The notes: a model not told the origin generated them from the sequence alone. Shown: positions 17,473-28,275, counted from the stretch's first letter. The stretch is 64,000 nt of DNA from Streptomyces sp. YIM 121038 (GCF_006088715.1 NZ_CP030771.1:3844001-3908000); one strand, 5' to 3'. A program made the numbers and translations.

Positions 17473-19911
17473 TCACCGCACGGAGGGGCCCACCTGGACC
17501 GTGATCGAGGAGCCGTCCTTCGGCTGCTTCACGATCTTGATCTTGGTGTTGGTGTCAGTGACCTTGACGCTGCCCGTGGGGTTCTCCGGGTACCAGTAGG
17601 TGCCCTTGTGGTCGTCGAAGGCCGAGACCCCGGCGCGCGACTTCAGCTTGAGCGCGACGTCCGCGTTGTGGAGCGTGAAGGCGTCGGTGCGGTACTTCGA
17701 GAACGGCGCGTCGTACGGCTGGATCTTGTTCCGCAGGAGCGTGCCGTCCTTCCACTTCAGCGGCTTGGCGTGCGCGTCCACCGGCAGGATCAGGCCCTGG
17801 CCGTGGTGCTTGCTGACGTTGTTGTCCTTCTGGGAGGTGTCCCACTGCCAGACCAACAGGCCGGTCTGGTACGGGTAGTGCTCCACCCAGTCCGGACGCG
17901 TCGTGGAGAAGCCGAAGTTGTACGGACCCTCCTTGAGGGTCTTGTCGTAGGACACGTACTGGCGGTTCTCGGCGAAGTAGTACTGCTCGTACTTCTTCGT
18001 GAAGGACTCGCCGATGCGCGAGAAGCCCTTCACCTTCCAGCCGTTGTCGCCGTTCTCCGCGCCGTCGGTGAACAGCTTGGCGCCGTCCGCGGTCAGCGTG
18101 ATCTGGTCGGCGGTGAAGCCCTTGAGCGCGTTGCCGCCGTCCGTGGCGTAGCGGAAGCGGACGTCGATCTTCTTGCCCGCGTAGGCGTCGAGCGGGTAGA
18201 CGAGCTTCTGGTACTTCGTCGACGAGCCGGTGAGCGCGGGCTTGTCGCCGCCGTCACGGGTGATCTGCTTGCCGTCGGCGGTGCCGTCGACGGGCGTGAA
18301 GCTGGCGCCGCCGTCCGTCGAGACCTCGGTGTAGAGGTAGTCGTAGTTCCGCTCGATGTCCCACCAGCCGTCGAGGGACAGCTCGGCCTTGGACTTGCCG
18401 GTGAGGTCGACGGACCGGGTCAGGGTGTTCCTGAGGTCGTCGTCCTGGCCGCTCCACCACTGGTTGGCGCCCTCGGTGGGCTTCACGACCGTCGTGGTGA
18501 CCGACTTCTTCGGCAGCGTGACGAGCAGCGCCTGCTTGTTGCGGGTGTTGTACTCGGACACGCCCAGCTTGTGCGTGGACTTCGTCGCGGCCTTCGCCTT
18601 GGCGTAGTTGAGCCAGCCCAGCTGGAACTTGTCCCAGGAGGTCATGTCGCCGGGCAGGTCGCCGATCGCGTTCTTGGCGGTGCCGAGCCAGGAGCCGGCC
18701 GACATCAGCGACCAGAAGCCGACGGAGTTCTCACCGGCGGCGCCGGGGCCCGTGGTGTCGTACAGGTCCGGCAGGCCGAGGTCGTGGCCGTACTCGTGGG
18801 CGAAGACGCCGAGGCCGCCGTTCTCCGGCTGCATCGTGTAGTCGCCGACCCAGATGCCGGACTTGCCGATCTGGGTGCCGCCCGCCTTGTTGTTCCCGGG
18901 ACCCGTCTTGCCCGCGTCGTCGCCGTAGGCGTACCAGCGGTGCGCCCACAGGGCGTTGGGGCCCTCGGCGCCGCCGCCCGCGGACTCGTCCTCACCGGCG
19001 TGGACGATCTGGAAGTGGTCGATGTAGCCGTCGGGCTCGTTGAAGTTGCCGTCGTTGTCGAAGTCGTAGCGGTCCCACTTGTCGTACTTCGCGAGGTCCG
19101 CCTTGATCTGCGCGTCCGTACGGCCCTTGGCCTTCTGGTCCTTCTCCCAGGCCGTGACGCCGTCGCGCACCGCGTCCCAGACGTTGGCGCAGTTGTTGTC
19201 GCCGCAGTAGTTCGAGCCGTAACGGGCCTCGTTGTAGTCGACCTTGACCCAGTCGGAGACCGTGCCGTCGACCGAGTAGCGCCCGGAGGAGGTCTTCTCG
19301 TAGTACGTCTTCAGCGAGTGCTTGGTCTTGCCCTTGCTGTCCTTGCCCTTGCCGAAGTACAGGTCCTTGAAGTGCTCGCGGTTGTAATCGGCCTGCCAGG
19401 CCGTGCTGTTGTCCTTCGCACGGTCCGGCTTGGCTATCTTGTTGTGCTGCGGACCGGGCGTGCCGCCGTACTTCTTGACGGGCTGCTGCGGGCCGTCGGG
19501 GCCGTCGGGGTCGTACAGGGTGGTGTCGTCCACCTTGTCCCCGAACTCCACCAGGATCGTGAAGATCTTGTCGGTCTTCTCGCGGCCCAGCTCGACGTAC
19601 TTCTTGTCGTCGAGCTTGACGACGTTGGAGCCGCCGCGCTTGGTGACCTCGGCCTCGCCCGACACGACCTGTTCGAGGGCCGCCTTGCGCTGCTGGGCCT
19701 GCTGCTTGCTGAAGGGCCCGTCCAGGTCGTGGTCGACACCCGTCTTGGCGTCCGCCGGATCGCGGCGGTCAACGGCCTGTCCGTCCTTGGCCGAGGGCGC
19801 CTTCGCGCCGTCGTCGGCGACCGCCACCCCGTACGCCGAGAACGTCGCGGTGGCCGCGGCCACCGCGACCGTGGCGGCCGCGGCGCGGAACGTCCGTCTC
19901 TTGACTCTCAC
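17473..19911 (-). CDS. Secreted M6 metalloprotease, immune inhibitor A type
   Basis: An 812-residue exported protease. A basic signal peptide (RVKRRTFRAAAATVAVAAATA) precedes a propeptide-like stretch and the M6 catalytic domain with the zinc motif HEYGHD at residues 372-377, preceded by GVFA and followed by LGLPDLYDTTG. The C-terminal half (from about residue 490) has the beta-sandwich carbohydrate-binding-like region and PKDGSSITVQVG end typical of InhA homologues. GTG at 19909-19911 follows GGAGGAAA at good spacing. In Bacillus InhA degrades host and matrix proteins; here a general extracellular protease role is likely. Monocistronic, ended by the hairpin at 17401. Confidence 0.92.
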   Translation of the reverse strand: MRVKRRTFRAAAATVAVAAATATFSAYGVAVADDGAKAPSAKDGQAVDRRDPADAKTGVDHDLDGPFSKQQAQQRKAALEQVVSGEAEVTKRGGSNVVKLDDKKYVELGREKTDKIFTILVEFGDKVDDTTLYDPDGPDGPQQPVKKYGGTPGPQHNKIAKPDRAKDNSTAWQADYNREHFKDLYFGKGKDSKGKTKHSLKTYYEKTSSGRYSVDGTVSDWVKVDYNEARYGSNYCGDNNCANVWDAVRDGVTAWEKDQKAKGRTDAQIKADLAKYDKWDRYDFDNDGNFNEPDGYIDHFQIVHAGEDESAGGGAEGPNALWAHRWYAYGDDAGKTGPGNNKAGGTQIGKSGIWVGDYTMQPENGGLGVFAHEYGHDLGLPDLYDTTGPGAAGENSVGFWSLMSAGSWLGTAKNAIGDLPGDMTSWDKFQLGWLNYAKAKAATKSTHKLGVSEYNTRNKQALLVTLPKKSVTTTVVKPTEGANQWWSGQDDDLRNTLTRSVDLTGKSKAELSLDGWWDIERNYDYLYTEVSTDGGASFTPVDGTADGKQITRDGGDKPALTGSSTKYQKLVYPLDAYAGKKIDVRFRYATDGGNALKGFTADQITLTADGAKLFTDGAENGDNGWKVKGFSRIGESFTKKYEQYYFAENRQYVSYDKTLKEGPYNFGFSTTRPDWVEHYPYQTGLLVWQWDTSQKDNNVSKHHGQGLILPVDAHAKPLKWKDGTLLRNKIQPYDAPFSKYRTDAFTLHNADVALKLKSRAGVSAFDDHKGTYWYPENPTGSVKVTDTNTKIKIVKQPKDGSSITVQVGPSVR

Positions 19912-20430
19912 TTGATGGTTTCCTCCCCCGCTCCCGCCGCGGATCCGGAGGTGTCCCGGTCAAGGAGGTCCGCGCGCGGTAAGCGCGTCATAAGTGACGA
20001 CATTCGACCGGAGGGTGAAGAGAAAAGACAGACCTTGACTTGAACAGGCCAAATGCTCTATGCAGACGCACTTGTCCACTATCCGGACGCGCGCGGTGTG
20101 TGGCGGCGGCACGACCGAGCGGCATATTGCATCGTCAACCGGCGCGTGCGACCGTCCAGTTGATGGAATGCATGAATCTATGCGCCCCCCGTGCACCGGC
20201 GCCGTGGGTAAGGTCACGCTTACCGTGCGGTCACGTCGGGCATGCAGGCAAATAGAGCCAGACCCTGGAGAACGGCGCCAAATCAACGGCAGGCGCGGGT
20301 GCTCGGCAAGGCATCCAAGCCGACGCCAAAAAGCCCCCTTCGATTCGTATACGTTCCGCTATGCCCCACCCACAACCCCCATAGCCCCAGGATCACCCCC
20401 GCATCCGCTGTCCCGAGGACGGATCACGCC
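19912..20430. other. 519-base divergent intergenic region
   Basis: Lower GC than its surroundings and holds the promoters of the metalloprotease and the small membrane protein. A TTGACT -35-like box is at 20035-20040. GGTAAG (20207-20212) and CTTACC (20219-20224) form an inverted repeat with a six-base spacer, a candidate operator. A 36-codon open frame begins with ATG 20053 but has no ribosome site and is not called. Confidence 0.5.
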
Positions 20431-20760
20431 ATGTCTCGCCCCATGCCTCGTCCGACCGTCGCACAGCTCTCGTATGGTTCCGCGACCGTCATCTGTTCCA
20501 CCCTCGCCATGCTGCTCCTGTCGCAGGCGACCTCACCCCCAGGAATCGCCGTCATAACCCTTGCCGCGCTCGGGCTCGGGCTGCTCGTCGCCTTAACGGT
20601 TCCGCTGCCCAAGCAGGGGCGCGGCAAGAGCACCGCCGCCCCCGCGGAGCACCAGGTCCCCGCCCAGCGCACGGTCATCGCGCCCGTGCCGACGCGGGAG
20701 CCCTCGCGGGCCAGCGCGGCCGCCGCCTCCGCCTCCGTACGGGAACCCGCCGGTCCTTGA
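20431..20760 (+). CDS. Small membrane protein of unknown function
   Basis: A 109-residue protein. It has a polar N-terminus, then two hydrophobic segments (ATVICSTLAMLLLSQ, PPGIAVITLAALGLGLLVALTV) joined by a short turn, and a basic and Ala/Ser-rich cytoplasmic tail. No family recognised. ATG 20431 has GAGGA about eleven bases upstream; the frame is open further upstream but without better support. Convergent with the RDD protein and ended by the hairpin at 20789. Confidence 0.66.
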   Translation: MSRPMPRPTVAQLSYGSATVICSTLAMLLLSQATSPPGIAVITLAALGLGLLVALTVPLPKQGRGKSTAAPAEHQVPAQRTVIAPVPTREPSRASAAAASASVREPAGP

Positions 20761-20788
20761 CGGTTCCGTACGGACATACGCATACAGA

Positions 20789-20827
20789 ACCGGCGGGCTC
20801 GTGAACCACCTCCACGAACCCGCCGGT
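20789..20827. terminator. Bidirectional terminator
   Basis: ACCGGCGGG plus TCGTG on the left pairs with CACGA plus CCCGCCGGT on the right, between convergent genes. Confidence 0.85.
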
Positions 20828-20894
20828 CGACGAGCGCCCCGTATCGCGCGGGCGCCGCTGCCACCTGCCCCGCGGCCGCCGTCCGCCGCGCGGG

Positions 20895-21524
20895 TCAGCC
20901 CGTGCTGACCACCACGGTCTTGGCCGCCTTGTCGTGCAGGCCCTGTTTGTACGGCTTGTCGAAGAAGCTCCAGCCACCGCAGATCGCCGTCCAGACGCAC
21001 GCGCAGCAGAACGCGAACGGGATCCACAGGACCGCGGCGCGGGCGAGCGCCGACTGGAGGGTGGGCGTGGCCCCGTCGTTGAGGTTCGCCACCCGCAGAT
21101 TCAGCCACTTCTTGCCCAGCGTCTGGCCGGACTTGGAGATGAAGTAGCTGTCGTAGGCGATGTACAGCACGGCGGCCAGGAGCGACTGGCCGAACGACTT
21201 GCCCGCGTCCACCTTGTCGGGGTCCAGGTCGTACTCGTGCGTGCCGAACAGCCACGTGAGCGCCCAGACGACGATGCCGACGAGGATCATGTCGATGATG
21301 CGGGCGAGGACGCGCTTGCCGCTGTCCGCCAGCGGGGGCATCCCCCCGAGGGGGTCGGGGGCGCCGTAGGGGTCGCCCCCGTAGGGCGGGGGCGGGGCGC
21401 CGCCGCCCGGCGGTGGGGTGTCGTACGGGGATCCGCCGGTGCCCGGCGGGGGCGGCTGCTTCTTGAAGGGGTCGTTGTCGTCGGGGTCCGGTCCGGTGGG
21501 GTAGGGCGGCGGTTCGGTGCTCAT
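20895..21524 (-). CDS. RDD family membrane protein, first copy
   Basis: A 209-residue protein. A Pro/Gly/Tyr-rich cytoplasmic N-terminus (about 65 residues) precedes an RDD domain: KRVLARIIDMILVGIVVWAL with the signature Arg and Asp, a second segment LLAAVLYIAYDSYFI and SGQTLGKKWLNLRVA. The family is membrane-embedded and of unknown transport or sensing role. A second RDD protein is encoded just upstream on the same strand, 148 bases away, and both end in the same HDKAAKT motif, so they are likely paralogues. Confidence 0.85.
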   Translation of the reverse strand: MSTEPPPYPTGPDPDDNDPFKKQPPPPGTGGSPYDTPPPGGGAPPPPYGGDPYGAPDPLGGMPPLADSGKRVLARIIDMILVGIVVWALTWLFGTHEYDLDPDKVDAGKSFGQSLLAAVLYIAYDSYFISKSGQTLGKKWLNLRVANLNDGATPTLQSALARAAVLWIPFAFCCACVWTAICGGWSFFDKPYKQGLHDKAAKTVVVSTG

Positions 21525-21604
21525 GGGGTGAGTGCACCGCGAAGTGGAGGCACCTGCATGCGCTGAGCGGCTGTCCGGGTTACCTCTTCCCGTTCCGCCA
21601 CGAC

Positions 21605-21670
21605 GGGCCTTCGGTCGACTGCGGATACATCGTGGCTGAGCGCGCGGTTCCCCGCGCCCCTGCGGGGCGC
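21605..21670. repeat. Family B repeat, partial
   Basis: It holds TCGACTGCGG followed by GTGGCTGAGCGCGCGGTTCC and the stem GCGCCCCTGCGGGGCGC (21654-21670). It lies between the two RDD genes, in opposite orientation to the copy at 11905. Confidence 0.6.
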
Positions 21671-21672
21671 TG

Positions 21673-23082
21673 TCAGGAGGCGACGAACGTCTTCGCGGCC
21701 TTGTCGTGCCAGCACTGGCGCCACGGCCGGTCGAACAGGCACCACAGCACGCCGAGCACCCCCACCACCAGGACCCCGGGCACGGCGTACACGAGCCAGC
21801 GCCGCAGGGCCGCGCCGAACGACGGCGTCCCGTGCCCCTCGATGCCCCGCACCTGGATCCCGCACAGCTTCTTGCCGAGCGTCCGCCCCCACTTGGCCGT
21901 CGGCAGCGCCTCGTACAGGACGCCGAAGAGCAGCAGCACGCCGAGGAGGATGCCGAGGTAGCCCGCGGTGGTGCCGTCGAGCAGCCAGACCGTGACCTTC
22001 TCGCCGGACAGCTTCGCCGCGTCGATCTTGCTGTCGATGTGGTCCGCGGCCCGCGTGCCGAGCGGCAGCGCGGCCCCCGCGGTGACCGCGGCGAGGACGA
22101 CGGTGTCGACGAGCCGCGCCACGAGCCGCTTGCCGAGCGGGGCGGGCCGCGCCTCGGCCTGGGCCCGGGCCACCGCCGCGAACGGGTCCGTGGCCACCGG
22201 CTTCCACGGCACCACGGGCCCCTCGCCCTGCGGGGCGGCGGGCGGCTGGGCGAGCTGGTGCACCTGTTGCGCCCAGGAGGCGGCGCCGCCACCGGGCCCG
22301 GGGGTCACGACTCCCCCGCTGCCGGGGACACCGGTCTGCTGCGGCACGGAAGGCGCGGCGGGCGTGGACGGTACCGCGGGCCCGGCGGGCGCGGACGGCA
22401 CGGGAGCCGCCGCGGACCCCGGTGCCGGCTTGGGGCGCAGCGCCCTGATCGCCATCGTGCCCTCGGCGCCGCCGGACGCGGCGGGCGTGGCGGGGCCGCC
22501 GGGCTTCACCGGTCCGGTGGGGCGGCGGAAGGTGACCGTTCCCTCGCCGGAGGGGGGCTGCGGAGGGCCCGCCTTGACGCCGGGGGCCTGGGCCGCGTCC
22601 TCGGGGCGTCCTTGCGCGGGCACGCGGCTCGCGGTGCCCTGGGCGGCGCCCGGCGCGGCCGCGTCGGGGCGGGCCGCGGGCTCGGCCGACAGCCTGGGGT
22701 CCGGCTGTCCGGGCGCGCCCCACGACACCCGCTGGTCCTGCTCGCCGCCCAGCCCGCTCTGCCGGGCGGCGTCCGCGCCCCAGGCGGACGCGGGCTCCTG
22801 GTCGGCGTCGGGCCCCGGCTCCTCGGACTGGGCGACGCCCTCCGGCTCCTCGTCGAAGAAGACGGGCCCCGTCTCCTCGACCGGCGGCGCGGGCGCGGGC
22901 ACCGCGGCCGCCGCCGAGCGCGGCGGGGCGGGCAGGGGCTCACCGTCGGACGGCGCCGGGCGGCTCGTACCGGGCACCCAGGCGGCGCCGTTCCAGTACC
23001 GGACGTAGCCGGGGATGGACGGATCGGGGTAGTAGCCCTCGCGGGGCCTGTCGTCGCCGGGGGCCGGGGTTGGGGCGCTCAT
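21673..23082 (-). CDS. RDD family protein with long Pro-rich N-terminal region, second copy
   Basis: A 469-residue protein. The N-terminal REGYYPDPSIPGYVRYWNG stretch follows the DUF2510-type tryptophan/tyrosine motif found on many actinobacterial membrane proteins. About 280 residues of Pro/Ala/Gly-rich, acidic low-complexity sequence follow, then the RDD domain (KRLVARLVDTVVLAAVTAG, GRTLGKKLCGIQVRGI). The stop lies close to the family B repeat. Function unknown; the pairing with the smaller RDD protein suggests a duplicated module with different cytoplasmic extensions. Confidence 0.85.
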   Translation of the reverse strand: MSAPTPAPGDDRPREGYYPDPSIPGYVRYWNGAAWVPGTSRPAPSDGEPLPAPPRSAAAAVPAPAPPVEETGPVFFDEEPEGVAQSEEPGPDADQEPASAWGADAARQSGLGGEQDQRVSWGAPGQPDPRLSAEPAARPDAAAPGAAQGTASRVPAQGRPEDAAQAPGVKAGPPQPPSGEGTVTFRRPTGPVKPGGPATPAASGGAEGTMAIRALRPKPAPGSAAAPVPSAPAGPAVPSTPAAPSVPQQTGVPGSGGVVTPGPGGGAASWAQQVHQLAQPPAAPQGEGPVVPWKPVATDPFAAVARAQAEARPAPLGKRLVARLVDTVVLAAVTAGAALPLGTRAADHIDSKIDAAKLSGEKVTVWLLDGTTAGYLGILLGVLLLFGVLYEALPTAKWGRTLGKKLCGIQVRGIEGHGTPSFGAALRRWLVYAVPGVLVVGVLGVLWCLFDRPWRQCWHDKAAKTFVAS

Positions 23083-23249
23083 GTCCGTCGTCCCGTATCT
23101 GCTCGGGGGTCGTGTGCGGCTCCACATCTATCAGACCGGCGCGCCCCGCCGGGTGGCTCCCGCCGCACCGCCCCCTTCCGTGCACGGTTCCTCCCCGGCC
23201 TCGCACGGAGGGCTCGTACGGGGGCGTGGACGGGGCCCGTACGAACCCC

Positions 23250-23280
23250 TTCGAAAGTTCTCCGAAAAACTTTCCCGAAG
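23250..23280. promoter_or_regulatory. Inverted repeat upstream of the SsgA-like gene
   Basis: GAAAGTT (23253-23259) and AACTTTC (23268-23274) form an inverted repeat, extended outward by CTTC and GAAG at 23249-23252 and 23277-23280. It is about 95 bases before the ssgG-like start; operator or promoter element by inference. Confidence 0.45.
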
Positions 23281-23375
23281 TCGCGTAATGCCCGGCGCTC
23301 CTCGCGCTCTGACTCTCTGCGGGCCTGTTCCGGGTCCGTACGGAACAGAGAACAGAGAAAGGAAGCGCGAACGAT

Positions 23376-23855
23376 ATGCACACCGTGGTGGAACGCGAGC
23401 TGGAGCTGAAACTGGTCCTCTCGCCGGAGCGCTCGATCCCCGTGCCGGCCCGGCTCAGCTACCGCACCGACGATCCGTACGCCGTCCACATCGCCTTTCA
23501 CATCGGCTCCGAGAACCCCGTGAACTGGACGTTCGCCCGGGAGCTGCTCGTGGAGGGGGTGTTCCGGCCGTGCGGCCACGGCGACGTGCGGGTGTGGCCG
23601 ACGAAGGTCGAGGGCAAGTCCGTGGTCCTGATGGCGCTGAGCTCCCCCGACGGGGACGCGCTCCTGGAGGCCCCGGCGCCCGCCGTGTCGGCCTGGCTGG
23701 AGCGCACCCTGCGGGTGGTCCCTCCGGGCTCTGAGGCCGAGCGGCTCGGCATCGACGACGGCCTCGCCGAGCTGCTCGCCCCCACCCCCGGCCGCGCCGA
23801 CGAGCTGTGGCTGCGGGACCCGTGGCCCTCTGACGAGTCCAAGGACGGTGAGTGA
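23376..23855 (+). CDS. ssgG: SsgA-like sporulation/cell-division protein (SsgG-type)
   Basis: A 159-residue SALP. The conserved N-terminal half (LSYRTDDPYAVHIAFHIG, NWTFARELLVEGV, GHGDVRVWP) is present in full, and the C-terminus has the short acidic tail of the family. SALPs exist only in sporulating actinomycetes and direct septum placement and cell-wall remodelling in aerial hyphae. Assignment to SsgG rather than another paralogue rests on gene order (next to a glycolate-oxidase-like gene and upstream of hpd), as remembered from S. coelicolor. AAAGGAAG precedes the ATG. Confidence 0.82.
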   Translation: MHTVVERELELKLVLSPERSIPVPARLSYRTDDPYAVHIAFHIGSENPVNWTFARELLVEGVFRPCGHGDVRVWPTKVEGKSVVLMALSSPDGDALLEAPAPAVSAWLERTLRVVPPGSEAERLGIDDGLAELLAPTPGRADELWLRDPWPSDESKDGE

Positions 23856-23907
23856 GCGCGAGCGTCACGGGGGAGCCCGCCGCGGGGGCGGGTGAGAGCG
23901 AGGGCGC

Positions 23908-25278
23908 TCAGAAGAGCTTGCCCGGATTGAGGAGGTGGTGCGGGTCGAAGGCGGCCTTGACGGCGCGCTGCATCTCGACGCCGACGGGTCCCAGTTCGCG
24001 CGCCAGCCACTCCTTCTTGAGGACGCCGACGCCGTGCTCACCGGTGATGGTGCCGCCGAGTTCGAGGCCGAGGGCCATGATCTCGTCGAAGGACTCGCGG
24101 GCGCGCCGGGACTCGTCGGGGTCGGCGGCGTCGAAGCAGACGGTGGGGTGCGTGTTGCCGTCGCCCGCGTGCGCGCACACGCCGATGGTCAGGGCGTACT
24201 TGTCCGCGACGCGCTCGACGCCGTCGAGCATCTCGGCGAGCCGGGAGCGCGGCACGCACACGTCGTCGATCATCGTGGTGCCCTTGACCGCTTCGAGGGC
24301 GGTGAGCGACAGACGGCGCGCCTGGAGCAGGAGTTCGGACTCGGCCGCGTCCTCCGCCGGGACGACCTGGGTGGCGCCCGCCGCCTCGCACAGGGCGCCG
24401 ACGGCGGCGAGGTCCGCGGCCGGGTCCGGGGTGTCGAAGGCGGCCAGGAGCAGGGCCTCGGTGGTCTCCGGCAGGCCCATGTGGGCGAGGGAGTTGACGG
24501 CCCGGATCGTCGTGCGGTCCATCAGTTCGAGGAGGGACGGCACATGACCGCCCTCCATGATCCGGCACACGGCGTCGCAGGCCGCGGCCGCCGAGCCGAA
24601 CTCGGCCGCGAGGACGAGCTGCCGGGGCGGCTGCGGCTTGAGCGCGAGGATCGCCCGGACGACGATGCCGAGGCTGCCCTCGGAGCCGACGAACAGGCGG
24701 GTCAGGTCGTATCCGGCGACGCCCTTGGCGGTGCGGCGGCCGGTGCGCAGCAGGCGCCCGTCGGCGAGGACGACGTCGAGGCCGAGGACGTACTCGGCCG
24801 TCACGCCGTACTTCACGCAGCACAGGCCGCCCGACGCGGTGCCGATGTTCCCGCCGATGGTGCACGTCTCCCAGCTGGAGGGGTCGGGCGGGTAGGCGAG
24901 GCCGTGGGCGGCGACCGCGCGCGAGAGGGCGGCGTTGACGACGCCCGGCTCGACGACGGCCACGCGGTCCACGGGGTTGATCTCCAGGATGCGGTCCATC
25001 TTCACGAGCGAGAGCACGACGCAGCCGTCGCTGGCGTTGGCCCCGCCCGACAGGCCCGTGCGGGCGCCCTGCGGCACGACGGGCACGCGCAGCTCGGTGG
25101 CCGTGCGCATGACGTGCTGGACCTGCTCGACGGTGCGGGGCAGGACGACGGCGGCCGGGCTGCCCGCCGCGCAGAAGCTCGCCATGTCGTGCGCGTACGA
25201 GGACGTGACGTCCGGGTCGGTGAGGACCGCGTCGGCGGGGAGGCCCGCCCGGAGGGCTTCGATGAGGGCGCTGCTCAT
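23908..25278 (-). CDS. FAD-linked oxidase, GlcD/D-lactate dehydrogenase family
   Basis: A 456-residue flavoprotein. The N-terminal FAD_binding_4 domain contains PVVPQGARTGLSGGANAS and GGNIGTASGG. The C-terminal FAD-oxidase domain ends with GEHGVGVLKKEWL and DPHHLLNPGKLF, both diagnostic for the GlcD/LdhD branch oxidising 2-hydroxy acids such as glycolate or D-lactate. ATG 25276-25278 starts at the family length, with no signal peptide. No GlcE or GlcF partner is adjacent, so it probably acts as a stand-alone dehydrogenase; the substrate is uncertain. Confidence 0.9.
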   Translation of the reverse strand: MSSALIEALRAGLPADAVLTDPDVTSSYAHDMASFCAAGSPAAVVLPRTVEQVQHVMRTATELRVPVVPQGARTGLSGGANASDGCVVLSLVKMDRILEINPVDRVAVVEPGVVNAALSRAVAAHGLAYPPDPSSWETCTIGGNIGTASGGLCCVKYGVTAEYVLGLDVVLADGRLLRTGRRTAKGVAGYDLTRLFVGSEGSLGIVVRAILALKPQPPRQLVLAAEFGSAAAACDAVCRIMEGGHVPSLLELMDRTTIRAVNSLAHMGLPETTEALLLAAFDTPDPAADLAAVGALCEAAGATQVVPAEDAAESELLLQARRLSLTALEAVKGTTMIDDVCVPRSRLAEMLDGVERVADKYALTIGVCAHAGDGNTHPTVCFDAADPDESRRARESFDEIMALGLELGGTITGEHGVGVLKKEWLARELGPVGVEMQRAVKAAFDPHHLLNPGKLF

Positions 25279-25366
25279 GATCACAGCCTCGCACCCGGGG
25301 CCATCGGTGTGAACCCGTGTGCGACGCCCTTCGCGTGCCGCGACGCGATCTTCGTATTGACGCACA

Positions 25367-26938
25367 GTGAGCGCCATGGAGACCGAGAAGCCCGGCGCGG
25401 CCGGGGAGCAGGCCGCGGGCCCCGCCGAGGACCGGGCCCCGGCACTCGGCCCCGCCGGGTCCGTGGCCCGGCTGCTCGACGGGCTCGCCGGGGAGCGGCG
25501 GCCGCGCCGACGCGGTCTGCGGCGGGCCCTCGTGGGGTCCGTGGCGGGCGCCGCCGTGCTCGGCGGCGTGCTCGTGTGCGTGCTGGTGCCCGGCTCGGGC
25601 GAGCGGGCCGCGCCGCCCGCGCCCGGGCCCGCCGGGCGCGCCCTGGCCGCCGCGGGCACCGGGGTCCCGGCCGCGCTGCCCGATCTGGCCGCGCTCATCG
25701 GCGAGCGGGAGGCCCATCTGCGGGCGCACCCCGGCGACGACCAGTCGTGGGCGGTCCTGGGCTCGGCGTACGTCGAACAGGGCGCGCGCACGGGGGACTT
25801 CATGTCCTACCCGAAGGCCGAGCACGCGCTGCGCGCCTCCCTGCGGGCGCGGCCCGAGGCGAACGTGGATGCCCTCGCCGGGCTCGCGGCGCTCGCCGGC
25901 GCGCGGCACGACTACCGGGCGGCGCGGACGTGGGGCGAGCGGGCGGCGCGGCTCGCGCCGAAGCGGTGGATGACGTATCCGGTGCTCATCGACGCCTACC
26001 GGGGCCTCGGTGACGCCAAGGGCGTGGCCCGCTCCCTGGAGACGCTCCAGAAGCTGAGGTCCGGGGCCGCCGTCAGGGCGGTCGCCGGGACGGTCTACCG
26101 CGACCGGGGCTGGCGCGAGGACGCGGCGGCCGCGCTGGCCGACGCGGCGGCGCTCGCCGAGTCCCCCGCCGAGCGGGCCGCGGCGCTCCACCGGGTCGGG
26201 GAGCTGTCCTGGGAGCGGGGCGAGCCCGCGCAGGCGCTGCGCTACGCCGAGGCGGCGCTCGCGGCCGGCCCGGGGCAGCCCGCCGCGCTCGCGGCGAAGG
26301 GGCGGGCCCTCGCCGCGCTCGGGCGCGCCTCGGAGGCGCTACAGGCGTATCGGGGGGCGCTCGCCGAGTGGCCCGAGCCGCGGTACGCCCTGGAGCTGGG
26401 CGAGTTGTACGAGTCCTTGAAGCTGATGCCCGCCGCGCGGGCGCAGTACGACCTGGTGCGGGCGCGGGTCCGGGACGCCGGGCGCGGCGGGGTGAACGAC
26501 GAGCGGGTGCTCGGGCTCTTCGAGGCGGACCACGGCGACGCCGGGGCCGCGGTGCGGCGGCTGCGGGCGGAGTTCGCGCGGCACGGGAGTCCGGAGAACG
26601 CGGACGCGCTGGGGTGGGCGCTGCACCGGGCCGGGGACCCGGAGGCCGGCCTGAAGCTGGCGGAGCGGGCGATGAAGAAGGGGCCGCGCAGTGCGGTGTT
26701 CGCCTATCACCGGGGGGAGATCGAGCGGGAGCTCGGGCGGTACGGGGCCGCGCGGCGGCACCTCACGGAGGCGCTGCGGGTGAACCCGTACTTCTCCCCG
26801 CTGGGGTCCGCGGCGGCGCGCGACGCCCTCCAGGCCCTGGGCGAGCCGCCCGAGGGCGGCCCCGCCGAGCTCTACGCCCCGCCGGGGGCCCCGGTCCCGA
26901 AGCTCCCCACGCCCCGCAAGGCCCCGGCGTCACGGTGA
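25367..26938 (+). CDS. Single-pass membrane protein with TPR domain
   Basis: A 523-residue protein. A Pro/Ala-rich cytoplasmic N-terminus and one membrane segment (LVGSVAGAAVLGGVLVCVLV) around residue 65 precede at least five tetratricopeptide-like repeats (for example DQSWAVLGSAYVEQGARTGDF, ALAAKGRALAALGRASEALQ) reaching nearly to the end. TPR domains act as protein-binding scaffolds; no partner is evident. GTG 25367 is chosen because a TATTGA -10-like box ends six bases upstream, implying a leaderless mRNA; ATG 25376 is the alternative. It may share the 88-base gap with the divergent FAD oxidase promoter. Confidence 0.75.
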   Translation: MSAMETEKPGAAGEQAAGPAEDRAPALGPAGSVARLLDGLAGERRPRRRGLRRALVGSVAGAAVLGGVLVCVLVPGSGERAAPPAPGPAGRALAAAGTGVPAALPDLAALIGEREAHLRAHPGDDQSWAVLGSAYVEQGARTGDFMSYPKAEHALRASLRARPEANVDALAGLAALAGARHDYRAARTWGERAARLAPKRWMTYPVLIDAYRGLGDAKGVARSLETLQKLRSGAAVRAVAGTVYRDRGWREDAAAALADAAALAESPAERAAALHRVGELSWERGEPAQALRYAEAALAAGPGQPAALAAKGRALAALGRASEALQAYRGALAEWPEPRYALELGELYESLKLMPAARAQYDLVRARVRDAGRGGVNDERVLGLFEADHGDAGAAVRRLRAEFARHGSPENADALGWALHRAGDPEAGLKLAERAMKKGPRSAVFAYHRGEIERELGRYGAARRHLTEALRVNPYFSPLGSAAARDALQALGEPPEGGPAELYAPPGAPVPKLPTPRKAPASR

Positions 26939-26960
26939 CGCACGCGGCGCCCAAGGCCGC

Positions 26961-26988
26961 GCCCACCTGCCCCGCGGGGCAGGTGGGC
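26961..26988. terminator. Perfect palindrome ending two convergent genes
   Basis: All 28 bases form a perfect palindrome (GCCCACCTGCCCCG and its complement). It lies between the TPR gene and hpd. Confidence 0.85.
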
Positions 26989-27008
26989 ACAGGGCGCGCG
27001 GGCCTCGG

Positions 27009-28253
<1,245 letters not shown>

Positions 28254-28275
28254 TCATGACCACTTCGGAGGCGGC

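Noticed and set aside
17608..20043. 811-codon plus-strand open frame opposite the immune inhibitor A gene
   Set aside because: It is the mirror of a gene with HEYGHD and a signal peptide. In DNA this rich in GC, the antisense frame of a real gene rarely meets a stop codon, and the translation is low-complexity Val/Leu/Arg.
20053..20163. 36-codon ORF in the region upstream of the small membrane protein
   Set aside because: No ribosome site and no convincing promoter spacing; kept only as a note.
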